A stretch of 64,000 nucleotides of DNA. Origin: Paratrimastix pyriformis. Taxonomy: Eukaryota > Preaxostyla > Paratrimastigidae. Positions 23,996-42,300 of the stretch are shown here, piece by piece (position 1 is the first letter of the stretch; the number at the start of each line of letters is the position of its first letter). The position numbers were made by a program, and so were the translations under genes. The notes under the pieces are model-generated. The model did no database searches. It saw only the letters and a list, made by a program, of their open reading frames with translations, and was not told the DNA's origin. Location: positions 62,001 through 126,000 of the forward strand of contig JAPMOS010000111.1 in NCBI GenBank assembly GCA_027972325.1, read 5' to 3'.

Positions 23996-25193
23996 AGGGC
24001 ACCGGCAGGCACGGCATGGCCCCGAGGTCCGAGGGTTCCTCGGCTCCTCCCCGCCTCCGCCTCCGTCCCCCCCTTCGCCTGGCTTGGCCTGTGAGCGCTG
24101 CCTGACTGATGCAAGTGATGAGCGCGTTGTCTCGCTCCTTCCTCTCGGGGGAGCACATATGTATCGGCACCGTCTCATGCTCCCCCCTGCACGCCTCGCC
24201 TTTCCTCAGCGGCTGGTCCGCGCGGGGGCGGCGGCGCGTCCGCTCGGCAGTGGCTGCTTCGGCGCGTCCGTCGCGCCATCCGTTTTTTTCGCCTTCCCGG
24301 TTTCCGTCACGGGCCCCTTCCTCTCCTCGCTTCTCCCCTCTTCGCGTCTCGGGCCTTTCCCTTTTTTTCCATCATCATCATCGATCTTGTTTTGAGCCTG
24401 ATCGGGGCCGGCCATCCATCATCTGCTCTGGTGCCTGCCTGCCTGCCCGCTCGTCTGCTTTTCTCTCCGCGCCGCCATGGGGGACGCCTCTCTGGGCGCA
24501 CTTTTCCCCTCCTCCTCCTCCCCCACCCCCCACCCCAATCTCCACAGGGACAAACCAAGCAGCAGCAGAATCTCGAGATTTTTTTAAGAAAAAGAAAAAC
24601 CAAAACTACAAAACAACTCCAAAACAACAAAACCCCCATTCCTTTGGTGTTCGGTGTGTGTGTGGTCATCGCGTTCCGGTGGTTTGGTTTTTTTTTCCTT
24701 TCGCCTTTCCCTCCCCCTCCACCCTCCCTCCGGGGCGCGGCCCGTCTGGCTGGCCGGCTCGGGACCCCCCGATGCTCCTTGTTCGTCTGCCTTTGCGCTC
24801 CGTTCGTTCGTTCGTTCGTTCGGCTGGTGCTGTCGTGGGTGGGGATGGCTCCCCCGAGCCGGCACGGCAACATGCACCCGCCTCGACCGACCCGCAGATC
24901 ATCGGATGGAAGGGAGAGCGCAGGGGGCCAGTTCAGTGCCCACAGCGCATACTGGGGGGGGGGGTTCTGGGGATGGAGAGAGGATGGGAGGCCCGCGCCG
25001 GTCCGGGTGGTCGGGCTCGGAACGTTGATGCTTATGTAAGGCGATCCGGTCGGTCCAGTCCGGGCCTCTTTCTTCTCGATTTGGGCAGGTGTTGGGGTGG
25101 CACCGACGAGGTCAGTCCGGCAGGGAGAAGCATGTCCGCTCGATTTCACCACCGCACATTTCTCCAGGAACCCCCGAAATCAAGATCAACTCA
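23996..25193. other. Intergenic / untranslated
   Basis: From the UCK stop to the rhodanese-gene ATG. Pyrimidine-rich, with a short CGTT run near 24800. A TCCAG directly before the coding start of the next gene suggests a possible 5' intron. No separate gene seen. Confidence 0.5.
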
Positions 25194-27340
25194 ATGAGTG
25201 ATGAAGGAAAGGCTCTCTTGGAATTACAGTTGGTGCCCCCGCAAGTTGTGTGCAACCTGCCGCCCTTCGAGGGCTATCTGATCATCGATTGCCGCTCTCA
25301 GGCCGAATTTGCTCTGGGCCACATTCAGACGGCTGTCTCCTTCCCGTACGATGGACCATTTCCAGAGCTCGGCGATCAACTCGACCAATTCCTCCGCGAT
25401 CTCGAACGGCAATGCCTGCAGCCCGATCGTTGGGATCCGGTTGTCCTCTACGGGGACCCGACCTCACCCGCCGGTCCGTTGTTGTTTCACCCACACTCCT
25501 CAAGAAGAGCATCATCGGATGTTTTTTTTTTGTTTTGCATGTTCTCGGCCCCAGCCACCCGTCAGGTATCCCGGCTTGCCAAGCTGCTCGGCCTGGCCGT
25601 CTCGCGTCTGGGGGCCGGTCATCCGGCGACACCATGGCCCACATTCGCACGGGGCCTGGCGGCCACGGCACACCTGGTCTCCATCGCCGGGGGCTACCCG
25701 GCCTTCAGCCAACAGTACCCCTGGCTCTGCTGGCTGGCCGCCGACCCGGCCAGCCAGGAGATGCGCCCGATGCCGTACCATGTGGTCTCGCGCCACAGCA
25801 ACCCGACCGAGGTGCCGCCCCGGATGCCCCTGGCCGGTGCGGCCCCCGGGGCGGGAGACCTCTTCCTGGGGGCGCGCAGCTTCGACCTGGCCGACCGGGC
25901 GGCCCTGGGCCGGATGGGGGTCACCCACCTGCTCATCGACGGCCCCGGCCAGGCCCCCGACTGGGGCACCCCGGCCCCGTGGCCCCCGGCCCTGCCCGGC
26001 CAGCCCGAGGGTCGGTCACAAGCCCGCACACGCCCCCCCGCACACGCCCCGTCCCTTTTCGCGGTTCCCTGTGTCGCCCTGTGTGGGGCCCGCTTTGGGC
26101 GGGGGCTGGCCTCCCTTGCCCCCTTTTCACGGGTCTCTGTGTGGACGTGTGGCGACCTTCCGTGGGGGGTGGCGTGTCCTTGGGGGGGGGTGGCGTGTCC
26201 TTGGGGTGACAGCCGACGAGCGGGTGCACCCTGGGCTGGTCTACCTGATGTGCGCCACGGCGCCCCCCGAGCCCCAGCAGGCCCAGGGCGGGGACGGGGA
26301 CGGGGAGCCGAGCATGGGCCCCTGCTGGGACGCCACCAGCGCCTTCATCGAGGTCCGCACCGCACCCGCCCACATCACACACACACATCACACACACATC
26401 ACACACACACGCATCACGCATCACGCATCACACATCACGCATCACGCATCACACACACACATCACACACATCACACATCACACATCACACACACACATCA
26501 CACACATCACACATCACACATCACACATCACACATCACACACACATCACACATCACGCATCACACATCACACATCACACATCACACACACATCACGCACA
26601 CCACATCCACCTCACATCACGCATCACGCATCACACACACACATCACACACATCACACATCACACATCACACACATCACACACATCACACATCACGCATC
26701 ACACATCACACACGCATCACGCACACCACATCCACCTCACATCACCGCGTTGTGTGGCGCCGCCTCTGGTGGCTCGTCCTTGGGTTGGGCTGCCGGCTCG
26801 CCTTTTTCCCTTTCCGCTCCTGCCGCAGGGCGCCTGGCGGGCGGGGGGCCGGGTGCTGGTGCAGCTCCACGGGCGATCCAACAGCGCCGCCGTCATCATG
26901 GTCCGGCCCCAGGCCCCCACATCCTCCAGCCCCCACATAGCCCAGCCCCTCCTTGGCGGCTGGGTCCGGTTGTGCCCGTCTGGTGTGGCCGGGGCGGCTG
27001 CAAGCCTGGCCGATCGGCTGCCGGGGCTGGCTCCTTGGCGCCCGGTTTGATCGGGTCCCGTTGTACCCGTCTGGCGTGGCTGGGGGGCGCTGGGCTGCAG
27101 GCCTGGCTGATCGACTGCCGGGGGTGGAGCTTCGAGGCGGCCGCGGGCCTGCTGGCCACCTGCTGCCCGCTCATCGACCCGGCCCTCATCTGCGCCCGCC
27201 AGCTCCAGCAGCGGGCCGCGGCCCGGCCCGGCCGCCAGCACAACCCCAACCCCAACCCCAACCCCAACCCCAACCGCGCCCTGGCGGGGGGCGCGTCCGT
27301 CCCGGCGGCCATCTGCGCCCCACCCCCGACGGCCCTGTAA
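25194..27340 (+). CDS. Rhodanese-like + catalytically dead dual-specificity phosphatase, 395 aa
   Basis: Five exons (25194-25473, 25555-26010, 26213-26352, 26829-26900, 27101-27340) give 1,188 nt, exactly 396 codons. The N-terminal half is a rhodanese fold: LIIDCRSQAEFALGHIQTA, later the terminal GGYPAF, with no active-site Cys loop recognisable. The second half resembles a DSP fold (THLLIDG, then a helix around AWLIDCRGWSFEAA). At the P-loop position (normally HCxxGxxRS) the protein has VQLHGRSNSA, lacking both Cys and the loop Arg. This domain order matches STYXL1/MK-STYX-type pseudophosphatases, which act as binding scaffolds. The C-terminus carries an Asn-Pro repeat from an AACCCC tract. 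An upstream exon is possible (CAG lies 28 nt before the ATG). Confidence 0.7.
26362..26748. repeat. (CA)n/(ATCAC)n microsatellite
   Basis: CACA runs interrupted by ATC and GCATC, in the third intron of the rhodanese/pseudophosphatase gene. Confidence 0.95.
26993..27030 (+). other. Decayed duplicate of exon 5 start (decoy)
   Basis: Resembles 27085-27130 (acceptor and first codons of exon 5), with the acceptor mutated from GCAG to GCAAG. Confidence 0.75.
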
Positions 27341-27800
27341 GATGACCGGGTAACATGGGCATGGGCATGGGCATGGGCATCTGCGCCCCACCCCCGACGG
27401 CCCTGTAAGAGGACGAACAGCAACATCAACATCAGCATCAGCATCAACATGCGGCCTGAAGGCGGCCATCCTGGAAGAGGGCCGCAACATGTGGCCCGAT
27501 GGCTCTGGAACATGATCATCGGATGTAACATAGGCATGGGCATGGGCATGGGCATGGGCATCATGGGCATGGGCATGGGCATCATGGGCATGGGCATCAT
27601 GGGCATGGGCATCATGGGCATGGGCATCATGGGCATGGGCATACGGCGAGGCGGCGGCATCGGCGGCGGCATCCCCTCCTCCTCCCCCCCTCCTTCCTGG
27701 CGACCAGAGTGAGGAGAGGGTGGCTCGGTTCGGAAGATGAGAGAGCGCCTGGTCAACCACAGAAAGCCGCTCTGAAACGGCCGCCTGAAACGCAAATCAA
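27341..27800. repeat. 3' flank: duplicated stop-codon region and (GGGCAT)n
   Basis: 27378-27412 repeats the last 30 or so bases of the preceding CDS including its TAA (27306-27345). Then GGGCAT arrays with ATC insertions occupy about 27535-27645. No gene seen. Confidence 0.8.
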
Positions 27801-27803
27801 AAA
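27799..27803 (-). terminator. Pol III terminator of tRNA-Asn
   Basis: T5 in the sense strand, 6 nt after the tRNA 3' end. Confidence 0.7.
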
Positions 27804-27809
27804 GGTATC

Positions 27810-27882
27810 CGGTTCCACTGAGGATTGAACTCAGGACCTCCCGGTTAACAGCCGAGCGCTCTGCCAACTGAGCCATGGAACC
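27810..27882 (-). tRNA. tRNA-Asn(GTT)
   Basis: Acceptor GGTTCCA/TGGAACC with discriminator G; D arm TGGCTCAGTTGGCAGAGC; anticodon loop CTGTTAA (GTT); T loop GAGTTCAATCC. 73 nt, no intron. Confidence 0.96.
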
Positions 27883-28608
27883 GATCGATAAAAACATCAG
27901 ATGGCATGAATCGTTCACATCATAAGCGCCTGATATTCTTGGCTTGTTTCAGGGCAGGGGGGGACGACACTCCACACCGCCCCGCTCTGCTGCCGCCACG
28001 TCCGTGCGGCGTCATCTGCTGCGCGGACAATTGGGCGATTGACGGGCCCTTCTCTCGCAAAAAGCCAGCGAACGAGTCATACACGACCATGCAGTGCGGA
28101 AGGTGGCACAATGGGCCAGGCTGAAAGACCGACCGCTTCAACGGGGCCCGAGCAGCCCAGAAATTTATGGGATCTTTTGAACAATGAGTTATTCGGTATG
28201 TCTGTCGTGTCGTCGTGCACCAGCGTGTGGGTGGGAGGCCATTGACAGCCTTCACAAAGGCGAGCACATGCACCAGCCAATTCAACCAGACGACGAAGGG
28301 AATGTTGGAGATTGTGATGGGTTTGTCTCAAACATGGAGTGTCCAAAGGCGAGGGGCGAGGGCGCATACAACAACACATCGGACAAAAAATCGCGAGACA
28401 TGAGGAATCAGGGACTTCACGGGAAAGACAAGGAGGAAGAGGGCATATAGGATGAGTTGGAGCCAAACCCCAGATTCTCACTTTTTTTTTTATCCAACGA
28501 GGCTGCACTCACACGATCCGTTTTGTACTTTTTAGTGCCGCCCCTCAGGACCCGTACGGGCGACATCAACGTCGGAGGGCCAGGCACTCTTTTTGACAAT
28601 TTACAGTG
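27883..28608. other. Intergenic, AT-richer
   Basis: No supported gene. A minus-strand open frame at 27920-28285 begins only with TTG and shows no known motif; I could not join it to other exons. Confidence 0.4.
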
Positions 28609-29094
28609 ATGGCAATGAAATTGCTATTCCTCTGTCTCCTTGCCTCCACCGCTCTTGCAGCAAATTATCTTGGGGCATACACCCCATTCCAGCAACGACG
28701 TTACTATGTGGGGGCACCGTTTCGGGGTCGCACATTCGATACTGCCCTCCAGGTTTCGTATGCCACGCTTCGCCGCAAGAATGAGCCGCATTACGCCGGA
28801 CTGTCTCCGGTGGTCAGCACGGCACCTAGTTCCCGTTACTCTGTGGATATCCGTGATGGGGGCAGAACCCCCTTGCTCCGGGGAAGCGCCCCCACGGACC
28901 CCACCATCATCCCAGACACCCCGCAGCGGATCCGCAGCGTCGACACGGTGCTGGGTCTGGTGGCCTTCAAGGACTTCGGCCGGAAGGTTGCTCTGAAGGG
29001 TCTCATTGCCGTGGCCAACGAGTACGGGGCCACGTGTCCTCCACCACCGCCCACCGAATGTCCGACTCCGGCCGTCTTTTGTTTGGTGCCCTAA
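28609..29094 (+). CDS. Small secreted protein, 161 aa, unknown
   Basis: A single uninterrupted frame, ATG (28609) to TAA. The first 18 residues are a clear signal peptide (MAMKLLFLCLLASTALA, cleavage before ANYLG). The mature part is basic and strand-rich (RRYYVGAPFRGRTF; SVDTVLGLVAFKDFGRKVALKG), with a short Cys/Pro tail (four Cys-containing blocks after residue 140). I do not recognise a family. It is one of the few intronless genes here, convergent with DDX54, with 143 bp between the stops. The downstream sequence is A-rich. Location outside the cell or in the secretory pathway follows only from the leader. Confidence 0.7.
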   Translation: MAMKLLFLCLLASTALAANYLGAYTPFQQRRYYVGAPFRGRTFDTALQVSYATLRRKNEPHYAGLSPVVSTAPSSRYSVDIRDGGRTPLLRGSAPTDPTIIPDTPQRIRSVDTVLGLVAFKDFGRKVALKGLIAVANEYGATCPPPPPTECPTPAVFCLVP

Positions 29095-29237
29095 CGCAAA
29101 GGCAAAAACAAAAAAATGGCGCGTCTGTTCCTCCGTACGAGACACCACCATTCTCGGGATGAGAGGAGACACGATAAAGAAAAAGAAATGAGGCATAACG
29201 ACGGGGGCGAGCAATCCCGCGAGGGATCGACCAGGCG

Positions 29238-36425
<7,188 letters not shown>

Positions 36426-36492
36426 GCCGTAACTTGAACGGGATAACCCCCTGGGCAAGATCGGCTAAGCTCCTCTAAAACGGCAACTTTGG

Positions 36493-39282
36493 ATGAGCGT
36501 TTGCCTCAAGATCTTCCAACCCAATGCGCACGAAAAGAAAATTCGAGCCATGTGTTACGGGTTTCGGGGCCTGACCCGGAATATTTTCACAGCGGGAGAA
36601 GATTCTCTCATCAAGATGTGGGACTGGCAACCCGATAGCATCCGACTGGTCACCGAGTTGGTCGCCCATGTGGGGTGGTCTGTGTCCCCGCCCGAGGAGC
36701 TCACCCGATTTGTCTGCGTGCACTACTACCGCTCATCAGGGTGACCGATCTGTTGTACATTCCCGAGTACACCTATCTCGTCAGCTGCGGGATGGACCAG
36801 ACGATCTGCATCTGGGACGTTGTGGGGAGCGCGTTGCTGAAGCAGTTCAAGACGGACACCCCCATCCTGGGGATGGCCTTCTGCCGGGTCAAGTCGATGC
36901 TGGTCTGCGGGACCAAGGCCGGGGTGCAGCTCTTCTACGTGCACCACCACCCGCCCTACATCCTGGCCGCCCAGCCCCCGCCACGGTCGCTCGGCCCTCC
37001 CTCCCTTCCCCCCTTCCACCCTCCCCCTTCCGCCACCCTCCCCCTTCCGCCACCCTCCCCCCGGCCGCCCCGGCACCGCAGCCATGCCCCGCGCGCTCAC
37101 CCCGGGATCCGTCTGCTGGCCCCTCCGCTCCACTGCGACTGCGACTGCGACTGTGCAGCTCCAAGGCGGGCCACGGTCAGGCCGCCTCGGCGTTGCTGTC
37201 GGCCCGGCTGCAGCAGCAGCAGCAGGGGCAGCCCAGCGACCTCGGGCCCGCAAACCCCGCCGCCACCATCGGTCAGTCCCCCGCCCCGCACAGCCCCCCG
37301 GCCGCACCGCCCCCGGCCGCCACGCCCCCCGGCCCACGGCCCGACGGTCAGGGCTGCGATGAGATGCGCGCAGCGCGTGCCCACGCGAAGGCTCCGTCCC
37401 GCCCCTCGCATTCACTCCCGCCTCCCGCCTCCCGTCACCCGCCTCCCGCCACGCACGGAATGATGGCTGAGACACGGTATTCGTTGGCCTGTGGGTCGGG
37501 CAGGGCGGGTGGGCGACCTGGCCGCACACGAGTGGGAGGCCCTCGCCACCGAGCAGGGTCCGCGCCCCATCCGCGCCCTCTCCTCTCCTCTCCTCCCCTC
37601 CACACACATCCCGTTCGCCCATCCACAGCCACACAGCCATCTCCTCTCCTCTCCTCCCCTCCACACACATCCCGTTCGCCCATCCACAGCCACACAGCCA
37701 TCTCCGCCCCTCCTCACCACTCCCTTTGGGCCTGCCGGCTGGGGCGCGTGGGCGTGGGGGTGGCGGCATTGGCAGCGGCCAAGCGGATCCCGGAGGCGGC
37801 CGACCTCTACCACGCCCACCACCAGGCCGCCAACACCGAGGGCCCCCGCAGCAAGCGTCCGCACCGCCACCTCCACCATTCCTCGATCGCCCCCATCGGC
37901 CCCTCCTTTGCGGCCACTCCTTGCACTGCTTTGCGGCCACTCTTTGCGTGCACTGCTTTGCGGCCACTCCTCTCCTTGCACTGCTTTGCGGCCGCTCCTC
38001 TCCTTGCACTGCTTTGCGGCCACTCCTCTCCTTGCACTGCTTTGCGGCCACTCCTCTCCTTGCACTGCTTTGCGGCTGACCGCCTGCTGGATGCCGGTGG
38101 GTGCGTGGGCGGGCTGGCGGGCTGGCGGGCTGGTTGGCTGGCAGCGCGGGCGCTGCGGGCTGACCTGAAGACGCTGCTCTCGCTGCCCGAGTGCCGCACC
38201 CGGCCCAGCCCCGGCGCCCTCAAGCTCCCATACGCGGCCCGGGCCACCAGGGGTCCCTCCACCGGTCCGCACCCTGTGCCTGCGCGCCCTTCTCCCGAGC
38301 CTGCCGCCGCCGCGGCAGGGGCATGCCATCGTGCTCCGGGGGCTGCTCCGGGGGCTGCTCCGGGGGCTGCTCCGGGGGCTGCTCCGGGGGCTGCTCCGGG
38401 GGCTGCTCCGGGGGCTGCTCCGGGGGCTGCTCCGGGGGCTGCTCCGGGGGCTGCTCCGGGGGCTGCCCACGGCGGCGACTGGGGTGGCTGCGTGGCGGCG
38501 ACTGGGGTGGCTGCGTGGCGGCGACTGGGGTGGCTGCGTGGCGGCGACTGGGGTGGCTGCCTGGCGGCGACTGGGGTGGCTGCGTGGCGGCGGTCTCACG
38601 GCCATGCGGCGGATGCTGTGCAGGGCGCGGGTCGCCCAGCCCGCCCCCCTCGACCGCCCGTGTCACCTCGCCGGCCCCCTCGCCGGCACCCTCGGCCGGG
38701 GCCGGGTCACCGCCTGGCGGGGCGACGGGCGACAGCCCCGGCAGCCCGGGCAGCCCCCCCAGCGGCGGGTCCGGGCCGGCCACCAGCCGCGGGAGCCGCA
38801 TCCTGCGCGGGCCGCCCCTGGGGCGCAGCAGCGAGCGCAGCTGGTGCGACTTCCGCGGCACGGTGGAGCACGTCCAGTGCCCACACCCCGGCAAGCGGGT
38901 CCGTCCCCACGCCCTTCCCACCCGGCTGCGGCCACACGGCATAGGGCACAACCCGGGCACCGCTGAGAGGCTGGCGGCTGTGACTGATGGCTGTGACTGG
39001 CGGCTGTGACTGACGGCTGGGGCTGGCGGGGGGCCTGGCGGGGGGCAGGTGTACTGCGTGCTGGACCAGGTCAACATCGCGGCCTTCGACCTGGACTCGG
39101 AGGAGCAGGCCCTCTACTACCCGGCCGCCCACCGTGCGGGCATCTGCCTGCTCTTCGTCGACCCCCAGGCGGGCATCCTCTCAGGTCCGGCCCCGGACCC
39201 CCCCCCCCCCCCCCCGGCCCTGCAGCGCCATCCGAACGCCCGCTCGCCCAGCCTCCCCGGCCCGTGGACGGGGAGTCACGTC

Positions 39283-39350
<68 letters not shown>

Positions 39351-42300
39351 TGTCTGGGTGCAGGCTCGTTCGACAAGACGGTCAGGCTGTGGCCGCTGAT
39401 CCCGGCCGCGGCGGGGGCGGGGCGTGCCGGGGCGGCCCCCCAGCTGGCCTTCGAGGAGGCCCCGACGGGCGTCTGCCCCATGGAGCCCATCGTGCGGCCC
39501 CTGCGCCACCCGCCCCCGCCCGAGCTCGACCCCAACGGCACCCTCAACCCCATCGCCGCCCGCCGGGCGGCCCGCGGGGGCAGCAGCGCGCCCCGGGGGG
39601 ATGTCGACGCGCTGCTGGGGGGCCTGGCCCTGGCCGGCGGGGGCCCCGGGGCCGACGGGGGGCGGGGGGCCCAGGAGGAGCTGCAGCGGGCGGTGGCGCC
39701 CCGAGCCCTCTGGATCGCCGCCAACCAGCCCGCGCCCCTCGTCTGGGACTACCGCACACAGACTGACGTCCGTCGGCCCGAACGGGCCTCGGGGCTCGGG
39801 GGCTCGGGGACTCGGGGCTCGGGGGCTCGGGGACTCGGGGACTCGGGGGCTCGGGGGCTCGGGGGATCGGGGGATCGGGGGATCGGGGGATCGGGGGATC
39901 GGGGGATCGGGGATCGGGGATCGGGGGCTCGGGGGCTCGGGGGTTTGCCTCGACCTCCACGATGCCCATCGGCCTGGGGGTTCCTTGGCGCCGTGCCCGT
40001 TGCTCATCTGTTGCTGCTGCTTCGGTGTGCCGGTGCCGGGCGGGGGTGCAGGTGAGCGAGTACGTGGACATCCCGCTGCCCGACCCGGACCTTCCCTTCC
40101 CCAGCGGGCCCGGCGGGGCGGGGCGGCCAGCCAGCAGCCCGGCGGCACGGCGGCCCCCAGCTCGCCCTCCCTGGGGGGCCCCGGGCAGGCTGGTTCGCCC
40201 GCCCGGCCGGTGGGTCCGCCCCGGCCGCGGGGCCACCCCGGGGCTGGCGGGACCCCTTCCACGGGGCGGCCTGCCCCACCGGCTGCAGCGGCTGCTGTAC
40301 TGCCCCGAGAGCCACCAGGTGCTGGCCACGACCTCCCGCCGGGCCCTCGTCGTCTGGGAGCACCACCCCGACGTCGCCCAGGTCGTCCTCAGGTCACCAC
40401 CGCCCCCGCCCCATGGTCCCCGCCCCATGGTCCCCGCCCCGCCCCGCCCCGCCCCGCCCCGCCCCGCCCCGCCCCGCCCCGCCCCGCCCCGCCCCGCCCC
40501 GCCCCGCCCCGCCCCCGCCCCGCCCCGCCCCGCCCCCGCCCCCGCCCCCGCCCCTCGGGTGGCGACGAGACACGGGGGGGGGGGGGGGGGGGGGCCGACG
40601 AGTGAAGTGAGAGGTCGGGAGAGGTGAGGGTGGGGCGAGAGGTGAGGCGGTGAGACGAGGTGGGTGATGGTGGGGTCCGAGGAGGTGATGTGCGAGGTGG
40701 ATGCTCGTGGCGCTGGCGGGCTGTCGGTCGGGGCCCCCGGTGGGCGGCTGGCATCATGGGGCGCCCCGATATGCCCCTGACCCACCCGCCCCTGACATGC
40801 CCCCTCTGACATGGCATCTGACGTGCCCCCACTCATGGCATCTGACATGCCCCCTCTGACATGGCATCTGACGTGCCCCATCTGACATGGCATCTGACAT
40901 GGCATCTGACATGGCATCTGACATGGCATCTGACATGGCATCTGACATGGCATCTGACATGGCATCTGACATGCCCCCTCTGACCCACCCGCCCCCTCTG
41001 ACATGGCATCCGTTCGCCTGGCTTGGTGGGCTGCTGTGGTCGCTGGGGGCACGCAGGTCGCCCGCCCCGATCGAGTGCCTCGCCGCCAACGGGGGCGACG
41101 AGCGCCTCTCCAACTGGCTGGTCCGCCCCTCCCCCGTGCCTGGGGTTGCTGTGAGCGCCTCTCCAACTTGGTGTCTGGGCCCGCCGTGTCTGGGTGTGTG
41201 CCTGGGGTTGCTGTGAGCGCCTCTCCAACTGGCTGCCGGTCCGGTGCCGCTCGTGGGCCCCCGGGCTGCGCTGCAGTGTGGGCGATGGCTCCTTGCCATG
41301 ACCTCTCCGTCGTGGGGCTGTGTGGGCTGTGTGGGTGTGGCCGGGCTCTGGCTGGCTGGCGGGCGATGGCTGGCTGGCTGGCTGGGACAGCTGTTTACGG
41401 GGAGCCCCCAGGGGTCACTGCTCTGACATCGTCTTGGGCTGTGTGGGCTGTGTGGGCTGTGTGGGCTGTGTGGGCTGTGTGGGCTGGCTGGGACAGCTGT
41501 TTACGGGAGCCCCCAGGGGTCGCTGCTCTGACATCGTCTTGGGCTGTGTGGGCTGTGTGGGCTGTGTGGGCTGGCTGGGACAGCTGTTTACGGGGAGCCC
41601 CCAGGGGTCGCTGCTCAAGTTCGAGCCGCTCCAGATGAGCCGCTTCCTCCACGGCTGCGAGGGTCCGCCCGCCCCGCCCCGCCCCGCACCACCCGCCCTC
41701 GTCACCCGCCCCACGCACCACCCGCGTTCATGATGGACGGTGATGACACGGCGGGACGCCGGGGGTGGGCAGAGTGGATGGTCAATCCGCTCACGGTGTG
41801 TATGTATGGTGGGGCCGGGGGCTGGGCAGAGTGGATGGTCAATCCGCTCACGGTGTGTATGTATGGTGGGGCCGGGGTGTGGGCAGAGTGGATGGTCAAT
41901 CCGCTCACGGTGTGTATGTATGGTGGGGCGAGTGGATGGTCAATCCGCTCACGGTGTGTATGTATGGTGGGGCCGGGGGCTGGGCAGAGTGGATGGTCAA
42001 TCCGCTCACGGTGTGTATGTATGGTGGGGCCGGGGGCTGGGCAGAGTGGATCGTCAATCCGCTCACGGTGTGTATGTATGGTGGGGCCGGGGTGTGGGCA
42101 GAGTGGATCGTCAATCCGCTCACGGTGTGTATGTATGGTGGGGCCGGGGGCTGGGCAGAGTGGATGGTCAATCCGCTCACGGTGTGTATGTATGGTGGGG
42201 CCGGGGTGTGGGCAGAGTGGATGGTCAATCCGCTCACGGTGTGTATGTATGGTGGGGCCGGGGTGTGGGCAGAGTGGATCGTCAATCCGCTCGACGGGGC

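Noticed and set aside
27920-28285. Minus-strand coding frame of 121 codons
   Set aside because: No ATG start, no recognisable motif, and I could not connect it to other exons in phase.
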